DNA of 64,000 nt, taken from assembly GCA_030248195.1 (NCBI GenBank), contig JASAND010008600.1:1-64000 (forward strand), written 5' to 3'. Below the pieces are notes generated by a model. That model had not been told where the DNA came from. It worked only from the letters and a program-made list of their open reading frames with translations, and did not search any database. Origin of the DNA: Trissonchulus latispiculum (Eukaryota > Nematoda > Enoplea > Enoplida > Ironidae). A program made the translations under genes and the position numbers. Shown one piece after another: positions 1 through 12,219 of this stretch; position 1 is the stretch's first letter, and every line of letters begins with the position of its first letter.

Positions 1-1250
1 CATAAGTATGTATGTACTCGTAGTACTAAGTAGTACTCGCTATATAGTACGCCTCAAGTATAAAAAGTATGTGCGGTTTTAAAATTACTCGGCCAGACCA
101 GTCGTGCTGAAATGATCTATCGCAAATATCAGTCTCGTCTATCAACATCCTTCAGGTAAGACCGCGCTATGCTGCGAGTTAAAACTGCTACGTTACTGTG
201 TTTTCTATTTATTTGAGGTTGGGCTTATTTTGATTTTCACTATTTTCATAATTTTCATGATCGCATTATCTTGTTTTAGCATAACAAGGTGAACAACGTA
301 TAATCATTAAAAGCATTAATTTAATGATATTACAAAGTATGAGCAAAAACACCAGTATTAACTGAAATCGGCAATATTTTGTACATCCGTTGAGTCCACA
401 AAACAAGATAGCGGCATTTGTTGCAAAACTTTCGCTATTATTTACAATGGTCATCCAATGATGACCTTGACATATGTTAAACATAGGAAAACGAAAATTT
501 AGGAAAATTTCGCGGTAGCCAAACGTTTGATTTCGTCATTCGTGGATTGAGGCAACAATAGCAAAGAAAAGTGGACTTCTGGTAATGTTGGCCCGCATTC
601 TTCTTGCGCATCTTTATCGCCTCCAGAAACTTCGGATGTTCTTGTGGACTGAGGCGAGTCTTGTTCTTCCAGTCTGCATAGCAATCCTGAGGAAACCTTG
701 GGTGAGCCACAGTAGAACAGCTTACCCGAAACACTGGAACCCTAGAACCATTTCCGTAAGAAATAAATGCCACAGCACGGCTCCTACGAAACCAGCTATC
801 TCAGATGAAACCCACTAAATAAAGGCATTGTAGATTTATGTCCCCAGAACCGCCTGGGTTTTAAGCACAAACACGGGATATTATCCAACAGAAAGCGTAA
901 AAATGTACATTTCACTCACTCAGTCATACTCTAAATTCAAACATCCACCAGACTGTTGATATGAATATTTCTCGCCTCTATAAACTTCTTTACAAGTGTA
1001 CAAAGCATTCTTGAGATCTGATCCAGCAACTTAAAGAATACAAATTCGAATGATGTTTCGTACATTTTTGAGTAATGACAAGACATTCTGTAATTTCTAT
1101 TTTTCTATTCTAACTGCTTAATGTATGCTTTGTTTGTTTGTAGGATTGCCAGGGCTCCGTTTCACGAAGCTCTTATCAGATTGTAATGTCAGGATTTTTT
1201 CATAAATTTTGTAATTTATGTTTTAAAACGTTTTGCGAAAGCAATATACC
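1..1250. other. Noncoding sequence at window start
   Basis: No recognisable gene apart from the weak candidate exon at 499-773. The first 60 bases are rich in short GTACT/AGTAC words. The rest is AT-rich with no clear repeat. Confidence 0.4.
499..773 (-). CDS. Unidentified candidate exon
   Basis: An open frame on the minus strand (the frame runs 773 to 477) whose middle looks protein-like: a hydrophilic Lys/Glu/Gln-rich stretch with the run DCYADWKNKTRLSPQEHPKF. A splice-acceptor-like tract ending in CAG lies just before that run, but the frame is also open through it. No domain is recognised and no partner exon was found in the window, so this may be an isolated exon of a gene extending to the left, or chance. 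A second overlapping frame at 499-684 is probably a shadow. Confidence 0.22.
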
Positions 1251-1497
1251 CATCATGACCATACCTGGGCAGACATTTTCTCGGACGGGGGGTGGAAATC
1301 CGGTGCGTTTTCCTCGAAATTGGTACTATATGTTTTGGTGCGTAATTTGAGACCACAAACTTTTATTCGAAAAGAAAAATAGTACTGTGGACAGTCGATT
1401 GTCTACTTACAGTACGCTGTGGTCATTCAATTATTTAATTTGAAGTTATTAACACGTAACATTAAACCCACGAGAGTTTACTACGGGGGGTCTGGGG

Positions 1498-2237
1498 CAG
1501 GATTTTTTTTTGGTCGCCGAACTTTAGGCCAAATGGCCTCAACGACTCAAATTTTTTAGGCCATCAGCCAAAAAATTTAGGCCATCCAAATTTTGTTGAT
1601 TTTTAGGTTGTGCGTTATTGTACGCATTGTTAAAATTACAGTTATATATCAAGTATTCACGCGTTATATATTCAAAAATCGCTGTTTAACAACAAAAATC
1701 GCCATCGTCACTGTATAACACACTAGAAAAACTACGTTTTTACCTTAAAATGGCAAAAACAGAACCTTGTTAGCATAGAAATAATAGTGCACGACAGTAT
1801 TAATAAATTAATGAATTTTTATTGAAAATTAAAACAGGTAGAATCATACGAGTATGAACCAAAGAAAGAAAAAATAAACTATGTAATAGAAGTTAAATAT
1901 AAAGTTAAACTAGATACTAAAGTAGAATTTCTTCGATGAAATCCTTATAATAGTAAATGAAATTATAACTTGAATGTTTATATATTTATAAGTGCAAATT
2001 GATAATGTAACTAGCTGGCGGCTGGCGTAGCCTAGAAATACTAGGGAAAATCTATAAATTCGCGCCGAAGGCGCGAAAATTTTTTTAGAAAATTGTTGTT
2101 TTTACTTAAAAATCAATAAAATTTAACTGGGTTTTCGTCGAAAAATTTAGGCCAAATGGCCTCAATGGCCAAAATTCTTTAGGCCATCGACTCATAAATT
2201 TAGGCCATGGCCTAAGCTATGGCCTAAAAAAACCTTG
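1498..2237. mobile_element. Non-autonomous hAT-like element (740 bp)
   Basis: It begins CAGGATTTTTTTT and ends with the near-complement AAAAAAACCTTG. It is flanked by an exact 8-bp duplication, GTCTGGGG (1490-1497 and 2238-2245). Removing one copy restores a GC-rich hairpin of a type seen twice more nearby. Subterminal copies of AGGCCA/TGGCCT and TTTAGGCC occur near both ends, like the short subterminal motifs of hAT elements. There is no ORF. Eight-bp duplications with CA-starting ends are typical of hAT transposons; the family assignment is inferred. Confidence 0.75.
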
Positions 2238-2239
2238 GT

Positions 2240-2784
2240 CTGGGGGCGGTGCCCCCCAGCAGTTGAAGAATTCTTGCAGTTGAAACTCCTCCCAGAAATT
2301 AGTTTAGAGCATTTCCGCAATCAATTAATCAGGTAAAGTATGGCCAGTTTTTGTAGCATTGTATATGCGCCTATTCGCTCATTATATTCGCTTATAGCGA
2401 ACATGGTATATATTTTCAATTTTTTCAATGGCTAAATCTACAAGATTAGCAGGCTTCTGCTACGTCTGCCTGTACTCTTATAAAATATTAGCTGGTCCGC
2501 CATCGTAGCAATCAGTAATGAGTACGAATACAGACAGGCGGGGTCTGGAGGCGTAGCCTCCAGTAGAAAATTGTAAAAAAATCACGTTTGAAACAATGTT
2601 TCCAGTGACTTTTCCAAAATGTTTCTTCTCGTTGAAGCTTAAATCTAACTGTGTCAGGCTTGCGCCAGGGCAACTTTCGCTTACGTCACACGGAAAACAA
2701 TGGCTACGTGACGAACCCCCTGACGTAAAAACATGATTGAAAACCATCGGAACAAAGGGCGGGTCTGGGGGCGGCAGTCCCCAG
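2240..2784. repeat. Three related GC-rich hairpins
   Basis: Perfect short-loop hairpins, each preceded by GGGTCTGG or GGTCTGG, lie at 2240-2259 (CTGGGGGC stem), 2545-2563 (CTGGAGGC stem, loop GTA) and 2765-2784 (CTGGGG stem). The stems differ but stay paired, which suggests a structural repeat. The first was split by the hAT-like insertion at 1498-2237. The function is unknown. Confidence 0.6.
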
Positions 2785-2889
2785 GTAAAAAAAAGCTTTT
2801 TGAAATATGAAAGGCATGAAACCTAGTTTTTCAGAGCACTTTAACAAAGACTTTTTTGTTGTTTGACACAAAAGCCCTGAAGTCCAAAT

Positions 2890-4075
2890 ACGGTACGCAG
2901 TTAGATCAAATCCGATGCGTCTAAATGCCAATTTCGGTGCATCAGAGACCGAATCCGGTACGCCGGTAAGCCAAATTCGGTGCGACAGAGGACGAATCCA
3001 GTGCGTCAGTAAGCCAAATTCGTTGCGTCAGAGGACGAATCCGGTGCGTCAGTAAGCCAAATTCGTTACGTAAGAGGACGAATCCGGTGCGTCGGTAAGC
3101 CAGATTCGGTGCGTCAGAGGACGAATCCGGTGCGTCGGTAAGCCAAATTCGGTGCGTCAGAGGACGAATCCGGTGCGTCAGTAAGCCAAATTCGTTGCGT
3201 CAGAGGACGAATCCGGTGCGTCAGTAAGCCAATTTCGGTGCGTCAGAGACCGAATCCGGTACGCCGGTAAGCCAAATTCGGTGCGACAGAGGACGAATCC
3301 GGTGCGTCAGTAAGCCAAATTCGTTGCGTCAGAGGACGAATCCGGTGCGTCAGTAAGCCAAATTCGTTACGTAAGAGGACGAATCCGGTGCGTCGGTAAG
3401 CCAGATTCGGTGCGTCAGAGGACGAATCCGGTGCGTCGGTAAGCCAAATTCGGTGCGTCAGAGGACGAATCCGGTGCGTCAGTAAGCCAAATTCGTTGCG
3501 TCAGAGGACGAATCCGGTGCGTCAGTAAGCCAAATTCGTTGCGTCAGAGGACGAATCCGGCGCGTCCGTAAGCCAAATTCGGTGCGTCAGAGGACGAATC
3601 CGGTGCGTCGGTAAGCCAAATTCGGTGCGTCAGAGGACGAATCCGGTGCGTCAGTAAGCCAAATTCGTTGCGTCAGAGGACGAATCCGGTACGCCGGTAA
3701 GCCAAATTCGGTGCGACAGAGGACGAATCCGGTGCGTCAGTAAGCCAAATTCGTTGCGTCAGAGGACGAATCCGGTGCGTCAGTAAGCCAAATTCGTTAC
3801 GTAAGAGGACGAATCCGGTGCGTCGGTAAGCCAAATTCGGTGCGTCAGAGGACGAATCCGGTGCGTCGGTAAGCCAAATTCGGTGCGTCAGAGGACGAAT
3901 CCGGTGCGTCAGTAAGCCAAATTCGTTGCGTCAGAGGACGAATCCGGTGCGTCAGTAAGCCAAATTCGTTGCGTCAGAGGACGAATCCGGCGCGTCCGTA
4001 AGCCAAATTCGGTGCGTCAGAGGACAAATCCTGTGCGTCGGTAGGCCAAATTCGGTGCGACTGAAAACATCCAGT
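2890..4075. repeat. 43-bp satellite array with higher-order structure
   Basis: About 27 tandem copies of a 43-bp unit made of two half-units of about 21 and 22 bp, with cores AATTCGGTGCGTC and AATCCGGTGCGTC. Variant units recur at fixed distances. The GGTACGCCGG variant near 2957, 3258 and 3688 is spaced 301 and then 430 bases, that is 7 and 10 units. The GGCGCGTCCG variant near 3559 and 3989 is spaced 430. The edges decay into degenerate copies before 2940 and after 4040. The array lies inside the inverted-repeat element at 1251-4353. Confidence 0.92.
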
Positions 4076-4353
4076 GCGTAGATGATCAAATCACGTTCGT
4101 ACTTGCATGCTAACAAATTTGGTGTGGAAACAAGTCAAAACTGTATGGAGATGGAAGAATATAATTTGTGGAAACAGATGCGTAAGTAAGTGAAATTTGG
4201 CTCAGAGTCCAAATCTTCAAAAAATCAAATAGGTATCCTTTTGGTGCGTTAATTCTTCCAAGAAATCATATAGGTATCATTTCGGTGCGTATGTGAGACC
4301 TGGGGTGGCCACCCCCCGTCCACCCCCCCCATTGCCCAGGTGTGATCATGACG

Positions 4354-7351
4354 TAAGAGAAAGTAGACCCATCATGGAAGTGAGAAGCCGACGGTAGTAG
4401 CCTGGCTGAATCAAGGCAAGGCAAGACAAAGAAAATACACAGAAAAGAAAGATCAAATCGGACGACTGCTGGCCAGTTGGTCAAAGTGAAAATGAACAAC
4501 CAGTGTTACATCAAAAGACATGACGGAAATTTATGCCGAGCTCCTAGAAAGGGAGGCCTCGAAAATGATGTAACTCAGAATAATCTTGTTTGTAGTTGAC
4601 ACTCTGGTATAGTTGACAAAACTAAGCTTTTTTGTCAATATAATCTTGCGCGATCATTTTCGTCTGTAGACATTTACATTTCGAGATACTGCATGGGCTA
4701 TTGAATGATGTATCGTTTACGTTGCTACGTTAGACTCGTCTCAAATATGATGCACCCAAACATCGTGATGTGAAAGTGAAAAATGCCTAGGATTTTGGCA
4801 AAAATACTGAGATTCAGAGCTTAAGTTCGTTATCGCGAAATCAAAATATTTTTTGAATCGAAGTTTGTTCGAATTTTTTAAATTAGCGCTTGATAGACAT
4901 ACTGGACAAATTTTTTGCTCAATTGACAAAATTCTGAGGACTAGACCCGGACAAATCAAGTCTTGCAACCCCTTCCGCAAAACCACTATTTTTCATTTTA
5001 ACAGCTCTAACTCATTTGTTTTTTGCCATTTAATGCAAAGCAGTAAACAATTACCTGTAAAAGATACTGTAACCACATATTTTAACTTGTTGTGCCGCTA
5101 ACCAAGCCGGGCGGGTCAGGTTGTGAGTTTCGATAACAGTGCTTCACGCGCCAGGGCTGGCTCGGTCGCAGAAATCTTGTCTGTGCAGGTCAAAGGTACC
5201 GGGCCGGCCCGAGGTTTTACTGAGATGGCCCAGCCCGAGCCCTTCCCGCTCTGTTGAGCCCGGTCCGAGAAATTTCTTAAGTGCACAACCCTTAGTCTTA
5301 TGATTAAATGAAAAGACGACATTTCATGGCAGAAAATTTCAAGTTTTAATTTAAAATTTAATCCGTTACATTCATGCAACATGGCTTGCTGCAGCAATTT
5401 TCGCAATTTAGTAAGCTCGACTTACCTTCAGATAAGCAATTATTGGAGAAACCTTAGGAGTGGGCGATCCAGCCTTCCTTCCTGCTACGCAGAAGGAAAT
5501 TCTGGAAGTGTTGCAAAAGGCCTATCCTGCCTCGTGCCTTTATGAAAGCTAGTTGTAACATATTGCAGTATGTTGCTTTCTGTATCGCGGTTTACCAAGA
5601 TATTGAGGCGACATCTTGAGCTTTAAGCTGTTTGATTCTACGATGCTGGAACTGGCAATGGAAGGTTGCATGGAAAGGCAATGGTGACTTCCTCATTCAG
5701 ACGCATTGTGGAAGGTACGCCGACATTGGACAGTATTTCTTACAAACTGCCTAGGCATGCAATGCTTCTGACATTTTACAACTACTCAGCCCAACAACAA
5801 CTAGGGGCAAGCGATCTACCGAAATATCAATTAAAAGCTTCATCTACGTGCAGGTAACTAAACAGTTGATGGCAAATCATCAGGGTTCATAATTATGGTG
5901 CAGTCCTAAATTCATGGATTTTGTTTTTGTTGCAGCATCACCTAAAATGACATTTTAAATTGTTAATATAATTTTGCATGTTTTAAATATTTTTTATGGG
6001 CAGCAGGCGAATCCATGAATGATACAACCATTAATCATAAAAAAATAGAAATAGAAAATGTTTGAAAAATCAACTATAGTTTTCTGAAACACGCTATTGT
6101 TTCAGAATACAATAATAATACAATAATAAATCGTAAACTTTTAACGAAACGTTAATTGTATGATTTTGTTTAGATTTATGCTCACTTCAGTTTAGAAATC
6201 TAAATTGTAATCTGGAATTTGCTGAAACATCAAAATGACGTACCAACCTTCGCCGTGCCGATCAAAGCCGCCACATTATTCAAGCAATCACTCAATGCTA
6301 CGGAACCCAAATATGGAAATAACCACAATGTAGCTTAGTCACGGCCGTCCTTCCTTTACATTCGGTTCACTTTGGAAAACTATAGCTTACATGATATTGA
6401 GAGTTATGATTTGAACCAAATATCATTTCAAAGCTTCGTATCCTCTACGTCGTTTGATACCACTGAAACATGTCCGTAGAAACTTGTGTTGGTTGCAAAA
6501 GTACCGAACGTAGCCACAATTTTTGACCAAAAGTATTGATGAAAAATTCTTGAGCAAAAGAAAAAGGCCATATACAGCGTGTTTCTGAGATAATCTGCCA
6601 GGGACGGTTTGTTTCTGTTGTCATGTCCAAAGATACAGTTTTGTAGAGCAATCTTTTTGCAAAAATATTGGTCGCTATTTGACAAAATCAGTCATTCCAA
6701 GAGAACTTTAATTAATGCGAATTATTTGCGAAACACTTTAATTTGGTTATAAGCTTATCTATTTTTGCAGTCAGCGTCAGTTCAAATTCTGACAAAACCG
6801 GACAACCGGTTCATGGATCTAAATCTGATTGAAGATACTGGTAGAAATGCATATTAGTGAGTGTCTGTAGAATGCATGTCATGTTTATGCTATATTCAAT
6901 CTGAATATTGATAATATTCATTGTCAAAAGTGGGAGGAAATGTAAGAATCAAAAGTAATTAATAATTCATTGATGAGACCTGAACAGATACGATAAATTC
7001 TCTAGGTTAAGCTTGATAGAACCAGTTAAAGCCATAAATTGCCAATGATATTTAGAACAGTTTTAGCTAGGGAGGGAGTCTTAAAATAAATGGCGTGTTG
7101 AATTGTTAGTTAGCACATGGCTTGATAGTAACGGTCGGTACTTACACGTTTATTACGTTTTGATAGTCCTTATTCTCTGAAGTGTAGCAGTCAACGCTAG
7201 CGTCAGTATAGCGCTTTCAACGATCACAAACAATCAATTTTAATGAGATATATAGTTTTTTAAATCTCATATATTCATGTATTGATGTATTTCTAGAGAC
7301 AACGTAGTCATATGGGCTTACTTCAGTCCAGTGTCGACTTCGGTTAAGCTG
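4354..7351. other. Noncoding region
   Basis: No gene recognised. A GC-rich patch at 5105-5270 contains GGGCC/GGCCC and GCCCGAG words, similar in flavour to the GC-rich ends near 61265 and 62060. The remainder is AT-rich. Short open frames (for example 5666-5857 and 6428-6685) show no domain. Confidence 0.4.
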
Positions 7352-7777
7352 GGGCCCGTTGCATAAAACTTATTACTAGTAAATTATTAGTGATTAGTTG
7401 ATTAGCGTAGCAGTACAAATGACTAAAACTATTGATAGAATCAACAGATATTGTTGTCTTCGGTATTATTTTGAAGGAAGTGGTGTGACTAATCTAAAAT
7501 TTGCTAAGAATTTCAGAAATGTCTGCATACTCAATCAGTTTGAGCACAAATATCACCAAAATCGTGAATTTTTAGGATTATTCTGCTACCTTAGCCGAGA
7601 CATTAATTGCATACAAATTTTGACTGCATAGTTTGTTAGAGCATTTCAGAAGCTATAAAACGACGTATAAACCATAACTATTACTCGTTCCTAACTTTAG
7701 TTATTATCAGTAAAACTGCTACACTAATCAACTAATCACTAATATTTTATTAGTAATAAGTTTTATGCAACGGGCCC
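7352..7777. mobile_element. MITE with GGGCCCGTTGCAT ends (426 bp)
   Basis: The terminal arms (7352-7410 and 7720-7777) are almost perfect inverted repeats of more than 50 bp, beginning GGGCCCGTTGCATAAAAC. They are flanked by a 3-bp repeat CTG (7349-7351 and 7778-7780). The interior is AT-rich; the 77-residue frame inside shows no domain. A 3-bp duplication fits the PIF/Harbinger class, but GGGCCC ends also occur in related groups, so the class is tentative. Confidence 0.7.
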
Positions 7778-7849
7778 CTGGTGATGGCTTTTGGAGAAAT
7801 CAATTTTGAAATATAATTACTCATCCACTATTTGGAGTTAAGGAGTCAT

Positions 7850-8230
7850 TATTATATCAAAATGTAGCTTAATATTTTCTCTTTTTAACGAATGCAATGA
7901 AACTAATTTTGCTTTTCCACATTTTTTTACTGCATTCTAGAAGGAGTATAATTTTCCAGATTTTCTGCAGGCCGAAGTAAATTTTTCGGGAGACATCGAT
8001 TCTATCAGTCGATACCTCAATCAAATAGCTGGGGACCCTTTTTTAGTTATCATGATATCGGTTTTCGCTATGGACAAATTAGCTAAGATGTATACGCAAC
8101 CTGGATTTTAGCTACTTTCGACAAATTTGGAAGCTACCACTTCAACTAGAAAGCAGCAGTCTGGCAACTAGAAAAGGCTTAACGGGTATTTTTGTGTAGA
8201 ACACGTCGGCTAAGTGACAACCCTGTAGCT
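7850..8230 (+). repeat. Dispersed repeat family D, copy 1
   Basis: Diverged copies recur at 16510-16890 (opposite strand) and 36975-37330 (same strand). Shared words include AAACTAATTTT, TTCCAGATTTT, TCAAATAGCTGGGGACC and ACGCAACC. No coding capacity is seen. It is probably an old transposon fragment of unknown class. Confidence 0.65.
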
Positions 8231-10320
8231 TGCATACTGAATTCTCCACAATGTTTGCAAGCATTTGGGTCCAGGTTTTGCGATAACCGTATATTTTATG
8301 ATAGTGTCGAATTTAGAATATTCTCAGTAAAGTAATTTTGATTTCAGTAAAGATTAAAGGTTCGTGAATGAGTGTGCAATATGTCTGACTATTCCCTACC
8401 TACTCGCTAACCAACTTGAGAGAGACGACAGCCCTAACTAAAATTTGTCACAAGTTTACTAACTTCTTAGACAAAAATACAAAAAATATCAAAATTCAAA
8501 GTACAAAAACATTTTCATATGAACTCCAATAGTTTTTCACAAAAGCAAACATAAACTATAGGCAAGCACCAACTTTAGTACCAAAACTGGCAAAAAACAC
8601 AAAAGAGCAACAAACCTTATAATGGGAAAAAGGGGGGTGACCCCAGAAATATGGCTCCAAAACAGGTGCCCACCCGGTGTATATAGAACAACAACAACAG
8701 CAGCGCCCAAAAGAAAAACCGCCGACTCGCATAAATCCAGAATTGGGAATGAATGATTGCGCGCCCAAATTTGGAAGCAAAGTGAATTAGCTATGTGCGG
8801 CCTTGGACCGTACACACAAGTGTAATTTAGGTTGATTTGCAGAAAGTTAGCACACACTTTTGCATAATTTTGAATGACATCATAAGAAAATATTCCACAA
8901 TAGCTTATGGGATAGTTGGAAGATGACCGTTCCTCCGATAATTAGCATCTGTACACCTTCAAATCGACACCCTTAGTTTAATTTTCCGGCTTGCATAGTA
9001 CAAGAAAAAGTGGATTATTTAATTTCTTTAACAATGACAATTTTTGACTCCAAAGTAAGAAAATTGGCTGTATCTCACGATAGAGAAAAACCAGAAGATT
9101 GCTTCAAAAAGTAAAAGTAGAGCACTTCGACATCTTTCGAATCATTAGAGCTATAGCCAAGAGAACATAATGATATGAGTATGGCAACAAGCAGGCTCTC
9201 TGTTATTACAGCAAAAATTATGCTATGTTCGCTTTCGGCTTACCCCCCCCCTCACGAATTGTTCCCCTCTCACACCGCTCTACATGGGTACGGGGTCTAA
9301 ACAGGGATGGCTCACGGCTTTGTATAATGACACGTTAAGATTAACATCATAATGACACGCTTACACCCCCTCCCCAAATTAGGGAGGGGGTGCAAGCGTG
9401 TCTGTTTAACACATAGATGTACCAAATATACAAAGCAAGTAAGCGATCACCGTTTAAAACTGTACTCATGTACTCATGTATGTACTCATATAGTTGCGGA
9501 GTGAGAGGGTTCAAATTTGATTAACCGTCAACCATTGATACGTGATCAAAAGGAAGCACCGCCTTTAAACGAGAATATTCCCGGGGGTTGACTGACACAA
9601 CTTCTTCGGAGAGCGCAAGCTTTTGCATGCAAGTAGTAAACATGTTATCGTTAAAAGGCTAATGTAAGGCATTGATATATCCCATGACGTTTAAGCTGAA
9701 TAAGGTCCACAAATGGGCAATGTCTGCACAGCTCCAGCAGAGGTGAAGTCTAGGAGAAATTTACCCCCGCGCAGTGCGCAGCAAAAATTTCACCCCGCAC
9801 AGCAAAACTGTATCCCGCGCTACAAATTTATTAACCCCAGCGCACCAAAGCGCCATTAGACTGGTCTGAATTTTACACTTTATCGCTTTCCTGCTTATTA
9901 AGTCTTTGAATGTTAGAGATATAATGTTTATATAATGAGATATAATAATAATATTATATGTTTATAAAATTAGGCTTCGTTAATAAAATTTTATTTCTGT
10001 TGATGCATCGGTGTATCGGACTGATACAGTAACTAATAATAAGAACTGAGAATAGTAACCAGTAATCCAAAAGTAGACAGTAGACAAACGACAGCAACTT
10101 TTGATTCGTTAATGTGTTAATTACTAGCTGGAAGTGTAAACCATTTAACGTTTTCGACTGATGTTTCTAGTACATCGGTGTTTGTTATTTCAGATGCATT
10201 CAACATGATTCAACAAGTTCATGTTATAAAATAAAACAAAGTAGCTTGGGTGGAGCACTCATCCTGAAACTTATGTTCGTTCAGTCATGAACATCAAGAA
10301 ATAAGATTGCTCTTTTGCAG
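8231..10320. other. Noncoding region with a long perfect-type hairpin
   Basis: No gene recognised. A hairpin at 9354-9402 pairs GACACGCTT-CACCCCCTCCC with its complement (one mismatch, loop of about 7). Sequence around 9170-9310 resembles sequence near 12840-12980 and, inverted, near 13100-13210, which indicates a diffuse repeat. Short open frames at 8537-8857 look like shadows. Confidence 0.4.
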
Positions 10321-10398
10321 GAAGTGAGCGCCGGACAACCGGTTTATTCATTTAAAGCTGAAATAGAAGAGAGCATTAAAAGTGCATTGGAGTACCAG

Positions 10399-10899
10399 TA
10401 GAAATCAAGGCTTGGGCTTGTTCTTGCCGACCGAAGAGGCGTTTGTCCTAGAAGACATGGACTTCGTGGCCGACCTTGCTCGCTACCAGATGTCCATGAA
10501 CTCAATATCAGCAAGATAAAGACCAAGGCTCAACTGGCACGCAAAACCAAATCCAGAAAAGAAGAGAATGGTGAGAATCATCAAAGAGCTGTTGTCAATT
10601 CATGTTGTGAAGAAATTTTGACTCCCAGGGCTCAAACAAGTTTTGAATCCGTGTTAGAAGATTACATACAAAGAAACTTGGGTGGAGAATACAGTGCGAA
10701 AATTGGCTTCAGTCAAGAACATAACGAAGTAAGAGGAATTATCCGGGAAGTTGACAATGGTCAGCGGGTATATAAATCAAAGGATGAAATGCAGATGAAT
10801 GCCATTGAAGGGGCCCTGGGAGGAGAGCGCCTTTACTCTCACCGACGGAAACGGCATTTGTTCTCCGCATGGCATGGCCGTCGTGGCCGCCCTGGCTAG
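10399..10899 (+). CDS. Unidentified protein-like ORF, possibly frameshifted
   Basis: A stop-free frame of about 166 codons with protein-like composition. It has a Lys/Arg-rich N-terminal half, a CC pair in the word NSCCEEIL, and a central stretch with words such as SFESVLEDYIQRNLGGEYSA. A splice-acceptor-like tract (CTCTTTTGCAG) ends at 10320. A second plausible frame (10799-11023) overlaps the 3' end and contains the hydrophobic stretch HGMAVVAALASFNLY, so coding may shift frame near 10800-10850. No family recognised. It could be a decayed gene, an exon, or a fragment of a mobile element. Confidence 0.3.
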
Positions 10900-11337
10900 C
10901 TTCAATTTGTACACAAATTATGCAAGGTATCAACAAGGTAAAGCCCTGAAAATGTACATTCAAACATTTGCTTTGACTGTTTCCTCCGGAGTCACTGCTT
11001 GGAGATGCAGAAGGATACACTGAATGTAATCCGTTCACTATGCAGTCAAGGGATTGCATTTTATTATTTCTCTGTGAACCTCAACTTGTTGATGAACTCT
11101 AATCTAACTCTAACTAGAATGCTGGTTATAAAGGTAAGCTGAAATAAAATTTAAAAATTACAACCCAGGTAGGATCGACCCCATAGCCATAGGATGACAA
11201 TACTCCTCGCCGAAGTAAGGGTACTAACCCCAGATTCGGACCCCTTTCTATTTTATTCCTAAAACCCTCGGTTAAAGGGTCATGGCTTAAGAAGGGTTGG
11301 CACGTCATCATCTCAGGGAACTAATTCCACGCACTAA

Positions 11338-12219
11338 CAGCCGATTGCACCAAATAAGAATAAGATTAGAATAGGCTTATTCCTATTTTATTCCGGAATA
11401 AAATCGGAATAGCAAGAATTCCATTGCACCAAATAAATATAAAATTAGAATAAGAATAAGAATAGGATTAGATTAAAAGCATTGCACCAAACTTATTCCG
11501 GAATAAAATAGGAATAAAATGTGAATAAGTCTCTTATTTATTCTTATTCCTATTCTTCCTCAGGAGCAGGTTTAAGCCCATATTTTAAAAGATTTCCTGA
11601 ATTTTTAATCTATATAATATTTTCTTAATTTGCGACATCAAGACCTGTCTTTCCGTATGACTTATTCATATCTTACTTATTCATGTTAGGCAAAGCAAAT
11701 TCTTCGTATTTGCATTTTAAAATATTAATTATTGATTCAAATCGAATTCGCCGTATGCCCATATTTTCCTAAGCGCAATCTAGTTGAACTGGAATGACTA
11801 TTTGTGTTTACGTACATGCCTAAAGTTTGCTTTTGCCAAAATAAAACCTGCAAACCCATACCCAGTGCTTCAGTACTGTGCACATTTTTAAATTTCAATT
11901 CCTTGCTTGCTCAACTTAAAATTATAATCAGAAAATGGCTAACATCAGAATAAGAATAGGAATAAATTCAGAAAAACGTGACAAAACCTACTACAATCTG
12001 ATTGGTTGAGTATGACGTTTGGTACCGTTTGATTGGTTAAACGAAAATAAGAATAGGTATACCTATTCTTATTTTATTCTGAGAATAAAATAGTATTTGC
12101 TCAGCTAATCCTATTCTTGTTTGGTGCAACGGAATATCGGAATAAAATGAGAGTAGGAATAGCTATTCCGGAATAACTTTATTCTCAGAATAGCTAGTCC
12201 GATTTGGTGCAATCGGCCG
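11338..12219. mobile_element. Harbinger-like MITE (882 bp)
   Basis: The ends CAGCCGATTGCACC and CGGCCGATTGCACC (reverse complement of the right end) are flanked by TAA at 11335-11337 and 12220-12222. Inside, ATTGCACCAAA recurs near both ends and is followed by GGAATAAAATAG-type words in both orientations, giving nested inverted repeats. A 3-bp TWA-type duplication fits PIF/Harbinger; there is no transposase. It is related at the termini to 13697-14307. Confidence 0.7.

Larger units (their letters stand above)
1251..4353. mobile_element. 3.1-kb inverted-repeat element carrying a satellite
   Basis: The left end (1251-1295) and the right end (4309-4353) are imperfect inverted repeats. They share the words TCATGA, ACCTGGGCA and GGACGGGGGGTGG in mirrored order. 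Inside are three GC-rich hairpins, a nested hAT-like element (1498-2237) and the 43-bp tandem array (about 2890-4075). The satellite word GGTGCGT also occurs in both subterminal regions, near 1302 and 1337 and near 4243 and 4283, which ties the array to the element. No transposase is visible, so it would be non-autonomous. The class is unknown and a target duplication was not resolved. Confidence 0.5.

Noticed and set aside
2890..4075. CRISPR-like or hammerhead ribozyme array
   Set aside because: Units are contiguous without unique spacers. GGACGAAT resembles a hammerhead arm but no CTGATGA core is present in the unit.
5432..5550. Short exon-like open frame after an acceptor-like CTTCAG
   Set aside because: Only about 40 codons, frame choice is ambiguous and there is no family match.
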